64,000 bases of DNA from Glandiceps talaboti (taxonomy: Eukaryota > Hemichordata > Enteropneusta > Spengelidae): contig NC_135551.1 in the NCBI RefSeq assembly GCF_964340395.1, positions 11,389,379 to 11,453,378 on the forward strand, given 5' to 3'. Position numbers and translations under genes: made by a program. Shown piece by piece: positions 39,501 to 50,489 of the stretch. Positions within the stretch are counted from its first letter, which is position 1; each line of letters opens with the position of its first letter. Under the pieces are notes generated by a model that did not search any database, was not told the origin of the DNA, and worked only from the letters and a program-made list of their open reading frames with translations.

Positions 39501-42500
39501 TCCTGTCGTGTCGTGTCGTGTCCTGTCCTGTCGTGGTGTGGTGTGGTGTGTTGTAGTGTGTTCTATAGTATCATATCATATCGTAACAATGACATATTAA
39601 TTTGGCCAAATACAACTGCTCATATTTTGTATAGTATATCACAGGATACTGCGTAATCCTTAATTAGATGAGAAATATAGAAATGTTGAAGGCAGACAAA
39701 TTTAGTTGACACACATGTATACTATAATTTAGAATTTTTATACAGGGAATGTATTAATGATATTAATGTTATTCTGAAGTTTGGAGAATGATCTTACAAA
39801 AGTGAAAAGTTCAATGTTCTAACTTTTATCATCTGAGCATTTGAGACAATTAATGAAAGTTTTGTTATTTTACTCAGTTCCAAGGGAAATCCACCTCAGA
39901 GGGCCAGAAGTAGTGAAAGTTTATGAGAAAGCTTTAGAAGAAGGCAAAATGAAAGTATATCGTGCAAGGGTTATGTTTGTTGGACAGCAAGGTGTTGGTA
40001 AGACAAGTCTAGCAAGGTGTCTACGAGGTGAATCTTTTCAGTTTGATGAACCAAGTACTAATGGTATCGAAACAGATCCATCCACTTGTGTTATTGATGT
40101 CAATAACTGGAAATCAAAAACATCAGCAGGTAGGCTGAAATTTTATCAAGAATATCAGCAGCTGGGTTCTCCCTGTATTAGTCAGTGCTGCAAGGTTGTT
40201 ACTAACATATGTGAGTGTCTCATTCAGGTAGTTATGTTTTCCGGTGTTTTCAATATGGTCCCTCTGTTAATGGTTTCATCTCATCAGATGTACAGCCATT
40301 ACAGATTGAAAATACAGTTTTATATTGTCTTTTTAAGTTGATGTCAGTTTTCCGCATCCAATACTCGCGAGACTTCACAGTTTTCGCCATTTTATTATTT
40401 TTTTTCTCGAATATGTAAAAAAAGAAAGTTTAGGGTCGGCAGTAAAAAAGCTAGGTGGGGTCAGGTAACCAGAACCAAACAATTTTTTTAGGCCTAAAGA
40501 CAAAAGTAAAGATCTGTGCCTACTTTTAAGTATTTGAACAAATGAAACGAAGCAATTTAACTAATAGATGCCACTGATGGATATAATGAATCTGGTGATT
40601 TTACTTTGTCCATGATTTCATCAGGTCAACATTAGCTAACATTGGCTTTTACTCCTTTTTGCTGTAAAATACTGTCTTCAGAGAACACTGACTGGTATAA
40701 TTTGATATTGTATATTTAGATGACACGGGTGGAATGACAGAATTTAAAGATACATTCAAGAGTTCTGTAGTCAAGGAAATGTTATCAGCTTTGAGAAAGA
40801 ACATTGGTCAAGATGCCGGAGGTGATGCGGGTCAGATTTCTGAGGAAAGTTCAACGGAACAGGCTAGTTCTGCTGTGTCAAGACAAGATGATGAAATGTC
40901 TTCTGAGAATGTAGATGTAACGACATTGACAGAAACAAGTGATGTAGTTGGAGAAGACCTTCCTGCCACTGGTAAGAAGGGTCAATCACCTAGACTTAGA
41001 AACAGTAGATACAGTTGATAGAATGAAGGAAACTATCGACTTTGGTTAAAAAAACAAAATATTGACAAAAAAAAAAAAAAAATTCAGCATGAGAACAAAT
41101 GATTTAAAAAAATACATCTTAATCACCCTCCACTCACACCATGTGCAAACCCAGATTTGTGCTATACTGCTGAAACGTTCACGAGCTGTATAAAAAAATA
41201 TTTCCTGTGCATTTAAAAAATTTAAAAAAATCACTGTTTGAAACAATAGTGTACCAGAAACTTACATCACACCTCATATTCTAGAAGGATCAAGTCCAGC
41301 TTACAGTGCAGAAGAAACATCACCACTGTCAGATCTGCCAGAGGAAATAGCAGAATTGCTTGAACAATTGGCTCTAGAGGGCGCCCTTCAAGAGGATGAT
41401 GCAGAATCTAATGAGGAACCTGAGATTACCTTGTCGTTCTGGGACTTTGGTGGACAGAGTGTGTTCTACACAACTCACCAGGTATTAAGTGTTTTGATGT
41501 ACTGGTATTTATTATATGTGATCTGGAAGATAATGTGACATGGACAGGAATAATCTTTAATTTTCGCTATCCGCCTTAAAGTTTATAATGAGACAAAATA
41601 TAATTACTAGTTCACTAAGATCTGATTTATCCTAAGGACTAAATCCTCTGTTAAAAATGAAATCCTGATTACAACTTAATTTGAAAGCTTAATCTTAACC
41701 ATGCTTGACACAAATGTAAGTATTTAGTTACATGGCTTAAAATGTATTGAAAGAAACTTCAGCTAAATAACAAGTGTTCTTTCTTTTCCAATCCATCTTA
41801 GGTATTTCTAACAAACAGAGCTGTGTATATTCTAGTTGTTGATATTACAAAGCCTTTAGATTCCATTGTTGCACCAGAGACAAGACAAGGAGTATATGAC
41901 GTAGTAGAAGAACAAACAAAATCAACCATCAAAGGTAAGGGGGTGGGAGGGGGGTGTCATTGAAATAGTAATGTATGCATGTCAATTATAATTCCCATAA
42001 TCCTGAAGGAGGGGCTGAGAGGTCATTTTTTTTTGTGTATGTGAAATTTGCAAAAAGAATTTTTTAGATAGAGCCCAGCATCAACTCTTTAATCCTATCT
42101 CATCTATCATTTACAAATGTTTAGTCTAGTACATGTATGTATGTTTCTCATTGATTCCTTCATCTTGGTAAAATTGTGTATAATAAATTTAGTGTCTTAA
42201 TTCAGCCTATTCAGATAATTTTACCCAAGATCTACATATATATATAAACTCCATGGTAATGGTATCATCATTTTACACTTAAAGTAACTGTAACTTGTCT
42301 TTATTCTTTACCCTAGGTGTAACCATAACCTCAGACCTTTACACTGTGTTTATACAATGTCTCATATAACTCAATTATCTGTCCTCACACAGATTACATT
42401 CATTTTTGGTTGAATTCCATCCATGCCCATGCCAGCCTATCAAACTATCATTATAGTCAACAGGAGGAACCATTATCCAATATTTCATCTGATCAATCTG

Positions 42501-44820
42501 TGCCATCATCACCAGCTGTTATCATTGTAGCCACTCATAAAGACCAGTTAATACAGGTATTAATAATAACATAACTGATATATCTTTTGGTATTATATTT
42601 CTTTGTTGTAATATATAATAGTTACAATGTTTACATCACCAGAGATTTATACTTACATTGGTGCGCATGCATACTATTAAGTTACAGTAGTATTTACATT
42701 GCAGTGTAATACCAAAAACATTATTGCATACCTCTATGCAAATGATATGCAAATGAGGCCTCTATTGTTGATTTCACACAAAAGCGTGTGATTGCATCGT
42801 GATTTTTTTACAAAAATTTGTTGTTTCAAATAAACATATGTAATAATAACAGAACTCCATTTCAAGTGAGTGCCAGTGTGGGTACTCAGGGGTATTTACA
42901 TTCATGCTTGCCATGTTTATCCATTTACATTATATAGAACACTTTCTGATCATTCTACAGGTCAAGAATTCCACACAAGAGGCAATGATCAAGAATTTCC
43001 TAAAAGACCTTAGGAAGTTCTTAGGTTGCCATGTAACAGCTGCACATGAACATGTCTTACCAAAGATTTATGTCGTTGATAATTCACACAAGTCTAGGAC
43101 AGGTGAAGAAGATCCAGAAATGTTATCCCTGAAGGAGCAATTGTCACTGGTTGTCAGGCAACAGAACTGGATGGGAGAAGAGAGACCTATCAAGTGGCTA
43201 CGGATGGAGGAGAAGTTTAAAAACTTGAAAGAGGAAGGCAGAAAGTTTATTGATCTGTCGGTGTTAGAAGATGTTGCTGATAACCTTGGCATTAAAGACA
43301 AAGCTGATATGAAGATCATTTTACAGTTTTATCATGACTTGGGTGATATCATCTATTTCAATGAACCACAATTACAGGATTTAGTTATCTTAGATCCACA
43401 GTGGTTAGTAGATGTCTTTAAGAGTATTATCACTGTCAAGGCATATCAGGATCAAGATCGTCAATGTAGAAAGTATTGGGATGTTTTAGACAGTAAAGGT
43501 ATTCTAGATATGCGTTTGGTTGACTCTGTTTGGTGTAAACTAGGGCTGCTTGAGTATAAAGATATCTTGCTAGATATCATGCAGAGATTTGATCTGATTT
43601 GTGCATGTATTGAGAAAACTGTCAGTCCTAGTGAAGAGGTGAGTAGCGCTTCATCATGTGCAGAGAAGAGTGTAAGTCTTGGTGGTGGGCCATGTTACTG
43701 CCATGGTGGTATATCACATGTTGACAAGAACACTATCCATGCTGCTTACTGTCATGATTGTGGCACGTCTTCATGTGACGCACAAAATGCGAGACCCATG
43801 GTTTCTGAATATTTTGTTCCTTCACTACTCAAAGCAGAGATGGACATGGAAAGCATCATTCCACCTGGAAGTATACCATGTCCTATGCCTCTGTATTTCC
43901 ATTTCAAAGAGGGTTTCCTTCCAAATGGACTGTATCACCGACTTGTGACAAGATGTTTACGAGAGTGGAAACCGTGCAATACTATTTTATACCGTGACTG
44001 TGTGCTATTTGAACTTGATGATGACCACGATATGGTGTTGTCAAAATTTGAAAGTGAAATACTGATTAATGTCATTTACAATCCAATCGAAGGACAGACA
44101 CCTGATGAAGACAAGCCAAGTCCTGATTTGTGCAGTCATGTCAGGCAGGTGGTTGATCAACATTTGAAAGACTTAATTAGCCATTGGGTTCCAGGGCTTG
44201 CTTTCAAAGTATCTTTTAATTGTCCATGTTCCGTCCACACAATCAGTGCAGGTTGTCAGATGAAACAAAGTCATCAGTCTCCATTCATTGAGGTGTCTCC
44301 AGAAATCATCACTAAGGGATCTGCAAAGTGTAGTGTTCATCACAGGGTTAGCACTGAACATCTACGGAGATGGTTCGCACTTCCTGGAGAGCAACCTACC
44401 AAATCTATACCAGGAAATCCTGAAGGAAGAGTGGGTTTATTCCTTCATGGTAAACGTGTAACTCACTTGCAAGGAAAAGTTACTTTACAGGAGTTAAAGA
44501 AATACACCATCTACGGGTTGTTGAAAGCAGTTCCGTTCACAGCATGCAGTGAAATGGCCAAGCTTCTTGACTTTGCACACCCATTGCTAGCAGATTACCG
44601 ATCGCTTGCATCAGAGCTTGAATACAGCAATCTGGAAATAGATCAGTTTACTATAGCTTTGCAGCAAGGTAAACGACCTACTGAGGCTCTTCTACGCGTT
44701 GCTAGTCAAAGTGGTGCTACTATAAAGACTGTTGTGGTTGCACTGATCAATATCAAAAGACACGATGTCTTGCAGGAGTTGTTGAAAGGAATTAAAACTG
44801 ATTATCACTTTGAATTTTGA
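29861..44820 (+). CDS. ROCO protein: ankyrin repeats - Roc GTPase - COR - death domain
   Basis: Sixteen exons: 29861-29971, 33135-33236, 34335-34436, 35010-35111, 36232-36300, 36583-36681, 37788-37889, 38397-38495, 38939-39016, 39383-39422, 39878-40129, 40720-40971, 41285-41481, 41802-41934, 42393-42556, 42961-44820. All are GT-AG and phase-consistent, giving 1253 residues. Residues 1-288: eight or nine ankyrin repeats (TALHLAA). Roc: P-loop GQQGVGKTS 337-345, DFGGQ 523-527, THKD 627-630, so all core nucleotide motifs are present. COR: roughly 640-1100. Death domain: about 1162-1246. There is no LRR and no kinase. Among known ROCO proteins the order is that of DAPK1 without its kinase. Expected role: GTP-dependent cytoplasmic signalling, perhaps cell death or innate immunity (inferred). 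The ATG follows an AG (ACACAG at 29854-29859), so a 5' non-coding exon is likely. Confidence 0.93.
30204..30453. mobile_element. Foldback MITE-like element in ROCO intron 1
   Basis: Arms of about 110-125 bp run from AACTTAATTTCATC to GATGAAATTAAG. The inner palindrome GAGGTCATGACCTCAAGCC faces GGCTTGAGGTCATGACC. Mismatches are scattered, so it is older than the palindrome at 27593. No coding capacity. Confidence 0.78.
30681..32241. mobile_element. Candidate hAT-like non-autonomous transposon
   Basis: CAGTGTTCTGCCAAGG at 30681 and its near-complement CCTCGGCAGAACACTG ending at 32241 look like short hAT-type TIRs. GTACTG flanks both ends directly, a possible target duplication but only 6 bp against the 8 expected. 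No transposase was recognised in the 1.56 kb between. Could be chance pairing of two short motifs. Confidence 0.4.
30793..30832. repeat. Short palindromic repeat, CCTCAGACCACTATA type, copy 3
   Basis: TTACCTCAGACCACTATAGA faces CCATGGTCTGAGATA. Same family as 2357 and 6738. Confidence 0.65.
32394..32524. mobile_element. MITE-like element, AAGTGTAAAAGTATACT terminal repeats, copy 2
   Basis: Opens TATAGCATCCATATCAAGTG and closes with CACTTGATATAAATGCTATA. Arms of about 35 bp enclose about 60 bp. Downstream CACTCATT / AGTGCTTTACTTCAGTGTTA matches, inverted, the flank left of the 10338 copy. Confidence 0.78.
33745..33850. repeat. (GT)n/(GTGTGC)n microsatellite
   Basis: Pure GT grades into a GTGTGC phase and back, in ROCO intron 2. 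Z-DNA-prone alternating sequence. Confidence 0.95.
34834..34853 (-). promoter_or_regulatory. CTCF-like motif in ROCO intron 3
   Basis: Minus strand reads ACCACCACAAGAGGGCGTAC, close to the CTCF core CCACAAGAGGGCG. Motif match only. Confidence 0.35.
36509..36573. repeat. (GATT)n microsatellite next to the ROCO exon-6 acceptor
   Basis: About 16 GATT units end roughly 10 bases before the CACCAG acceptor at 36577-36582, replacing the usual pyrimidine tract. Confidence 0.93.
37486..37700. repeat. Degenerate tandem repeat of about 57 bp, ROCO intron 6
   Basis: Three to four diverged units share CACTGRCMCTTGCYACAGAT, CACACAAACA and ATACCCAGC. No coding support. Confidence 0.6.
39037..39102. repeat. 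Strong hairpin with a GATT-repeat loop near the ROCO exon-9 donor
   Basis: CACAGGGTGCAGCAAGCATG and CATGCTCGCTGCACCCTGTG pair at 19 of 20 positions around a TTGATTGATTGATT loop. The stem starts about 20 bases after the donor at 39017. Confidence 0.8.
39471..39560. repeat. (TGTTG)n/(TGTCG)n degenerate pentanucleotide array
   Basis: Five-base units TGTTG, TGTCG, TGTCC and TGGTG in succession, in ROCO intron 10. Confidence 0.85.
42735..42910 (+). repeat. Interspersed repeat family R1, copy 3
   Basis: ATGCAAATGATATGCAAATG, GCGTGTGATTGCATCGTGA, TAATAACAGAACTCCAT and GTGGGTACTCAGGGGTATTT match the 13420 copy. The copy ends about 50 bp before the acceptor of the last ROCO exon (42960), so it lies where the branch point could be. 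Confidence 0.72.
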
Positions 44821-45246
44821 AGTCATATGACAGGTGTGAAGTGAACTCAGAACTTAATAGTCTACAACTTGCCAATGATAACTTATGACTCTTTTAAAGT
44901 GCTGATTTTCTATCCTTGGTCAGTGTGTCGACACTTCTCAACGTGTATCAAGCCAATATTTTCATGAATACACACTCCAAAATGCAACTAATTTCACTAA
45001 TAGAGTCTGTGACGGATTTCTGTCCTGTATATTCATAATACTGTAGTGCAACATTAGGAGATACAACATCTGTAATACTCTCTAAAATGATGGTTTCATA
45101 GATGGTCAATGTTACATAGTCAGTGTCATCTAGAATAATCAGTGTCAACTTTTAATGCTGCCCCTATTTATACAAAGATTAGGTCTTTATAAGTAATGTA
45201 TTACAGTTTTTATACATTTAATATAATACACATGTGACTATCTCCA

Positions 45247-45290
45247 CTGATTATCCCTTTGAGTTTTGAAGTGATTTGATGGATGTGAAA
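45247..45290 (+). repeat. Duplicate of the ROCO stop-codon region at the head of the satellite
   Basis: GATTATCCCTTTGAGTTTTG and the bases that follow parallel 44797-44844 (GATTATCACTTTGAATTTTG, the last ROCO codons and stop), through AAGT-AT-TGA-GG/A-TGTGAA. The copy flows straight into the first satellite unit. Confidence 0.7.
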
Positions 45291-47340
45291 TCTACAGCTT
45301 ACTACCGTACCAATGATGTATGTATTCGTATTTACATTATAAGGTTTCTCTACTACATGTACATGTATGTGAAATCTACAGCTTACTACCGTACCAATGA
45401 TGTATGTATTCGTATTTACATTATAAGGTTTCTCTACTATGTGTACATGTATGTGAAATCTACAGCTTACTACCGTACCAATGTTGTATGTACATTGTAT
45501 TGGTATTTACATTATAAGGTTTCTCTACTACATGTACATGTATGTGAAATCTACAGCTTACTACCGTACCAATGATGTATGTATTCGTATTTACATTATA
45601 AGGTTTCTCTACTATGTGTACATGTATGTGAAATCTACAGCTTACTACCGTACCAATGTTGTATGTACATTGTATTGGTATTTACATTATAAGGTTTCTC
45701 TACTACATGTACATGTATGTGAAATCTACAGCTTACTACCGTACCAATGATGTATGTATTCATATTTACATTATAAGGTTTCTCTACTACGTGTACATGT
45801 ATGTGAAATCTACAGCTTACTACCGTACCAATGATGTATGTATTCGTATTTACATTATAAGGTTTCTCTACTACATGTACATGTATGTGAAATCTACAGC
45901 TTACTACCGTACCAATGTTGTATGTACATTGTATTGGTATTTACATTATAAGGTTTCTCTACTACGTGTACATGTATGTGAAATCTACAGCTTACTACCG
46001 TACCAATGATGTATGTATTCGTATTTACATTATAAGGTTTCTCTACTATGTGTACATGTATGTGAAATCTACAGCTTACTACCGTACCAATGTTGTATGT
46101 ACATTGTATTGGTATTTACATTATAAGGTTTCTCTACTACGTGTACATGTATGTGAAATCTACAGCTTACTACCGTACCAATGATGTATGTATTGGTATT
46201 TACATTATAAGGTTTCTCTACTACATGTACATGTATGTGAAATCTACAGCTTACTACCGTACCAATGATGTATGTATTCATATTTACATTATAAGGTTTC
46301 TCTACTACGTGTACATGTATGTGAAATCTACAGCTTACTACCGTACCAATGATGTATGTATTCATATTTACATTATAAGGTTTCTCTACTACGTGTACAT
46401 GTATGTGAAATCTACAGCTTACTACCGTACCAATGATGTATGTATTGGTATTTACATTATAAGGTTTCTCTACTACATGTACATGTATGTGAAATCTACA
46501 GCTTACTACCGTACCAATGATGTATGTATTCATATTTACATTATAAGGTTTCTCTACTACGTGTACATGTATGTGAAATCTACAGCTTACTACCGTACCA
46601 ATGATGTATGTATTGGTATTTACATTATAAGGTTTCTCTACTACATGTACATGTATGTGAAATCTACAGCTTACTACCGTACCAATGATGTATGTATTCG
46701 TATTTACATTATAAGGTTTCTCTCTACTACAAGTACATGTATGTGAAATCTACAGCTTACTACCGTACCAATGATGTATGTATTCATATTTACATTATAA
46801 GGTTTCTCTACTACATGTACATGTATGTGAAATCTACAGCTTACTACCGTACCAATGATGTATGTATTCATATTTACATTATAAGGTTTCTCTACTACAT
46901 GTACATGTATGTGAAATCTACAGCTTACTACCGTACCAATGATGTATGTATTCGTATTTACATTATAAGGTTTCTCTACTACGTGTACATGTATGTGAAA
47001 TCTACAGCTTACTACCGTACCAATGATGTATGTATTCATATTTACATTATAAGGTTTCTCTACTACATGTACATGTATGTGAAATCTACAGCTTACTACC
47101 GTACCAATGATGTATGTATTGGTATTTACATTATAAGGTTTCTCTACTATGTGTACATGTATGTGAAATCTACAGCTTACTACCGTACCAATGATGTATG
47201 TATTGGTATTTACATTATAAGGTTTCTCTACTACATGTACATGTATGTGAAATCTACAGCTTACTACCGTACCAATGATGTATGTATTCGTATTTACATT
47301 ATAAGGTTTCTCTACTACAAGTACATGTATGTGCTCAAAG
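45283..47340. repeat. Satellite of about 24 units, 84 bp with 91-bp variants
   Basis: Each unit contains AAATCTACAGCTTACTACCG, ACATTATAAGGTTTCTCTAC and a TACATGTACATGTATGTG palindrome-like end. Four units (near 45481, 45656, 45915, 46090) have a 7-bp longer form with TTGTATGTACATTGTATTGG. Units are nearly identical, so the array is young or homogenised. Because 84 is divisible by three, both strands stay open for more than 200 codons; this is not taken as coding. The last unit ends at about 47340 in GTATGTGCTCAAAG. Confidence 0.95.
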
Positions 47341-47942
47341 CATTGTACAATTGAAAACCTAGACACCACTATACAATAATTATACAGGTGTTATACATTT
47401 TCAACAGTTTTGGTTTCATGTAAACTCTGTTGTAACTAAGTGCACGATAGGATTTATGAAATATGTATGATAATCGCATCCTTGCACATCACTGGAAATA
47501 TTACAGCAATATTAATTTATTCATAAGTATTAATAATTGTATATTTATGTATGAATAATATGCAATGCAGGCAACTGTATATTATGTGTTTTACATTCAT
47601 TTTAAAGCAGGTGTAAAGTTCTATTTTTTTACTATTTACACAGATATAGATGTTTTTTTTGCTGTAGAGAGGGTGTCAGTGCTATCATTACTGGGCCACT
47701 CTCACCCTGCCATACAATTGAAACCAAAGATAAAGATTGGTGAAATTTATCATTCTCATGAACTGAAAAATATTTGGTCAAGCTGGTATTTGGCCAAAGG
47801 GAGATTTTTATTACTTTAAATCATGTTTGACCATCATGTAGTAATTTTTATGTAAAATGAGAGTGATTTAGAAGCAAAAGAAAAGCTTTTATGGAATATA
47901 ACTTCTAAGAGTAAAAATTTTTGAAAAACCTGAAGGAGGTCA

Positions 47943-47985
<43 letters not shown>

Positions 47986-48377
47986 TTAACTTAAGATTTA
48001 TTTTAAAGATTCAAAGCATATCAACAAGTTTCTAAGAATGAACTCCAGGTATAGTATACCTCGGAACCAATATCCCTGTAACAATCAAAGTTCTTTCCTG
48101 AAATAATGAAAGGAAGTTGCAGTTTTACTGTCTTATTTCTTCAAGAATATCGACAACCTTTCATTTCTGATAGTTAACACTTTACTCAGCATCCATATTT
48201 GATTCTAATATTGGCTTAGTTTTCATATTTTGACCTCTATTTCAAAGCAAAGGTGGTGTGGTAACCCCGGAGCTTTTTTTTTTAATTCTAACTTAGAATG
48301 GACTGAAGTTTTCTTACTTTATTTAAGCATATCAATTTTGGTAAAGAGTGTGAATGATCACTTTGTTCTTTCAATGC

Positions 48378-48400
48378 AATAAATAGTGTTTGACAATAAA
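48378..48400 (+). promoter_or_regulatory. Tandem AATAAA hexamers, possible distal ROCO poly(A) site
   Basis: AATAAA at 48378-48383 and again at 48395-48400, followed by TG-rich sequence. If used, the ROCO 3' UTR would be about 3.6 kb and contain the whole satellite. No nearer clear signal was noted between 44821 and 45246. Confidence 0.3.
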
Positions 48401-48461
48401 TGTTATGACATTGTTAGTTTACATTTGAGCTCCAATTGAGCTTTTTGCACAAATTTTTGTA

Positions 48462-49221
48462 GCTCATTTACTGCACTGTTGAGATACATCGTTAGCTGGT
48501 CATACCACCTAGCTCTCATAGCTCGTTTACTGCACTGTTGAGATACATCGTTAGCTGGTCATACCTCCTAGCTCTCATAGCTCGTTTACTGCACTGTTGA
48601 GATACATCGTTAGCTGGTCATACAACCTAGCTCTCATAGCTCGTTTACTGCACTGTTGAGATACATCGTTAGCTGGTCATACCTCCTAGCTCTCACAGCT
48701 CATTTACTGCACTGTTGAGATACATCGTTAGCTGGTCATACCACCTAGCTCTCACAGCTCATTTACTGCACTGTTGAGATACATCGTTAGCTGGTCATAC
48801 CACCTAGCTCTCATAGCTCGTTTACTGCACTGTTGAGATACGTTGTTAGCTGGTCATACCGCCTAGCTCTCATAGCTCGTTTACTGTACTGTTGAGGTAC
48901 GTCGTTAGCTGGTCATACAACCTAGCTCTCATAGTTCATTTACTGCACTGTTGAGATACATCGTTAGCTGGTCATACCGCCCAACCTTTGTGTAGATTAC
49001 ATATACGAGGGCTAGGAGGTATGACCAGCTGATGGTGTTTCTCAACAGTGCAGTAAACAGGCTACAAGAGGTAGGAAGTATGACCAGCTAGCGATATATC
49101 TCGACACAACACGGTAAACAGGCTATGACAGCTAACGATGTATCACGACAGCGCAGCAACAGGCTACGACAGCTAAGAGATATAACCTACTAACGATGTA
49201 TCTCAAAAGCACAGTAAACAG
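48462..49221. repeat. Foldback array of 59-bp units, direct then inverted
   Basis: About eight to nine direct units (TACATCGTTAGCTGGTCATA; TTTACTGCACTGTTGAGA) with exact 59-bp period run from 48462 to about 48990. From 49007 about four diverged units follow in inverted orientation (TATGACCAGCT, CAACAGTGCAGTAAACAGGC). The direct arm is well conserved, the inverted arm decayed. Confidence 0.88.
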
Positions 49222-49631
49222 GCTAAGCTGTCGGTGTTAATTCCAAAATCAGCACAGGTTTGTGTACTGACAAGGTAATGAGCCTAGGCTATGTGGGCAA
49301 ACAGTTGTATATTAATCAGATAGCTAAGTCTCTGGGCTAGTTAGAATATATCAAACAAAAATTCCAAAGTGATAATTTGTTTTCATTAAACGATTTATTT
49401 CTGAGCTTAACATGGAAAATAAATATTACATAAAATAAACAGATACCAAGATATATATCAGATTCTGCACTACTCTGGTTAAATCAAGGATTTTACTGTA
49501 ACATGGGGAGTTTCATTTAAAGTACAAATAACTACAAATAAATGCATCACGTTAGGGTTCAGTAGAAATACAAAATGTGGCAGGTATAGGTTTATACGTA
49601 TGTAAATTAATAGGTGTTTTCTATGTACATT

Positions 49632-49948
49632 GTAAGTCTGTGGGCTATACTGTCAAACCAGTATGTCAAGTCAGATAGCCAAGTCTGTGGGCTATACTGT
49701 CAGGCCAGATAGCCAAGTCTCTGGGCTATACTGTCAAACCAGTATGTCAAGTCAGATAGCCCATACTCTGTGCTATACTGTCAAACCAGGATGTCAAGTC
49801 AGATAACCAAGTCTCTGGGCTATACTGTCAAGTCAGTATGTCAAGTCAGATAGCCAAGTCTCTGGGCTACACTGTCAAGCCAGTATGTCAAATCAGATAG
49901 CCAAGTCTCTGGGCTATACTGTCAAGACAGTAGGTCAAGTCAGATATA
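49632..49948. repeat. 47-bp minisatellite, about seven units
   Basis: Units contain AAGTCTCTGGGCTATACTGT, CAAACCAGTATGTCAAG and TCAGATAGCC; one unit is shortened to 34 bp. A single related unit lies near 49318. Confidence 0.9.
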
Positions 49949-50056
49949 CATATATCCTATTCTCTAGACTGCCATTGGAATTATCACACACAAAACAATA
50001 CCCAGGTAACAATCTATCTACAGCTAAGAGATGATTGCCTAATACAGGCCTTTAAA

Positions 50057-50446
50057 TTAATTCTTTGAATTACAAAATTTCAATGTCATTTCTAAGTTCA
50101 CAAAATCATATGATTGTATATTGCTATTCCATATTTCTGATAATACAAGATCAAGTATTTCAGTGAAACCATATTTCTTTCTTACTTTTTTTTCAAATAA
50201 ACTTAATTCCTTTATAAGATTCATTGCAAGTTCAATAATACTATTTAGACATATTGATGGAAACACCATAAAACTTGTAAAAAATACTGCCAATGGCAAT
50301 GTGCACAACTGAAATCCAATGTCTGACATACACATGCAGTGAGAGAAACAAACCTCAAACATGAAAACACCCCTACAGGATAATGGAACATCCAATGGAC
50401 TTAAGCCATAATGTAACATTATATAACCATACATCATAGACTTCCA
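50057..50446 (-). CDS. Possible terminal exon of an unidentified protein
   Basis: On the minus strand a strong acceptor (CTTCTTTTACAG) at 50447 opens directly into 129 sense codons ending in a stop at 50057-50059. The predicted peptide starts WKSMMYGYIMLHYGLSPLDV and ends EMTLKFCNSKN. Its composition is protein-like: mixed hydrophobic helices, a KKVRKKYG turn and no low complexity. I do not recognise the family; a helical-repeat C-terminus is possible. No upstream exon was found between here and RCAN. It may be the last exon of a gene with distant 5' exons, a stranded gene fragment, or chance. Confidence 0.35.
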   Translation of the reverse strand, partial: WKSMMYGYIMLHYGLSPLDVPLSCRGVFMFEVCFSHCMCMSDIGFQLCTLPLAVFFTSFMVFPSICLNSIIELAMNLIKELSLFEKKVRKKYGFTEILDLVLSEIWNSNIQSYDFVNLEMTLKFCNSKN

Positions 50447-50489
50447 CTGTAAAAGAAGGGCTGTTTTGATAGAAAATCACTCTTTTGGG

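Noticed and set aside
45276-47369. Long open frames on both strands encoding a 28-residue repeat
   Set aside because: A by-product of an 84-bp satellite with no stop in the unit; both strands open equally, no start context, and 91-bp variants shift frame.
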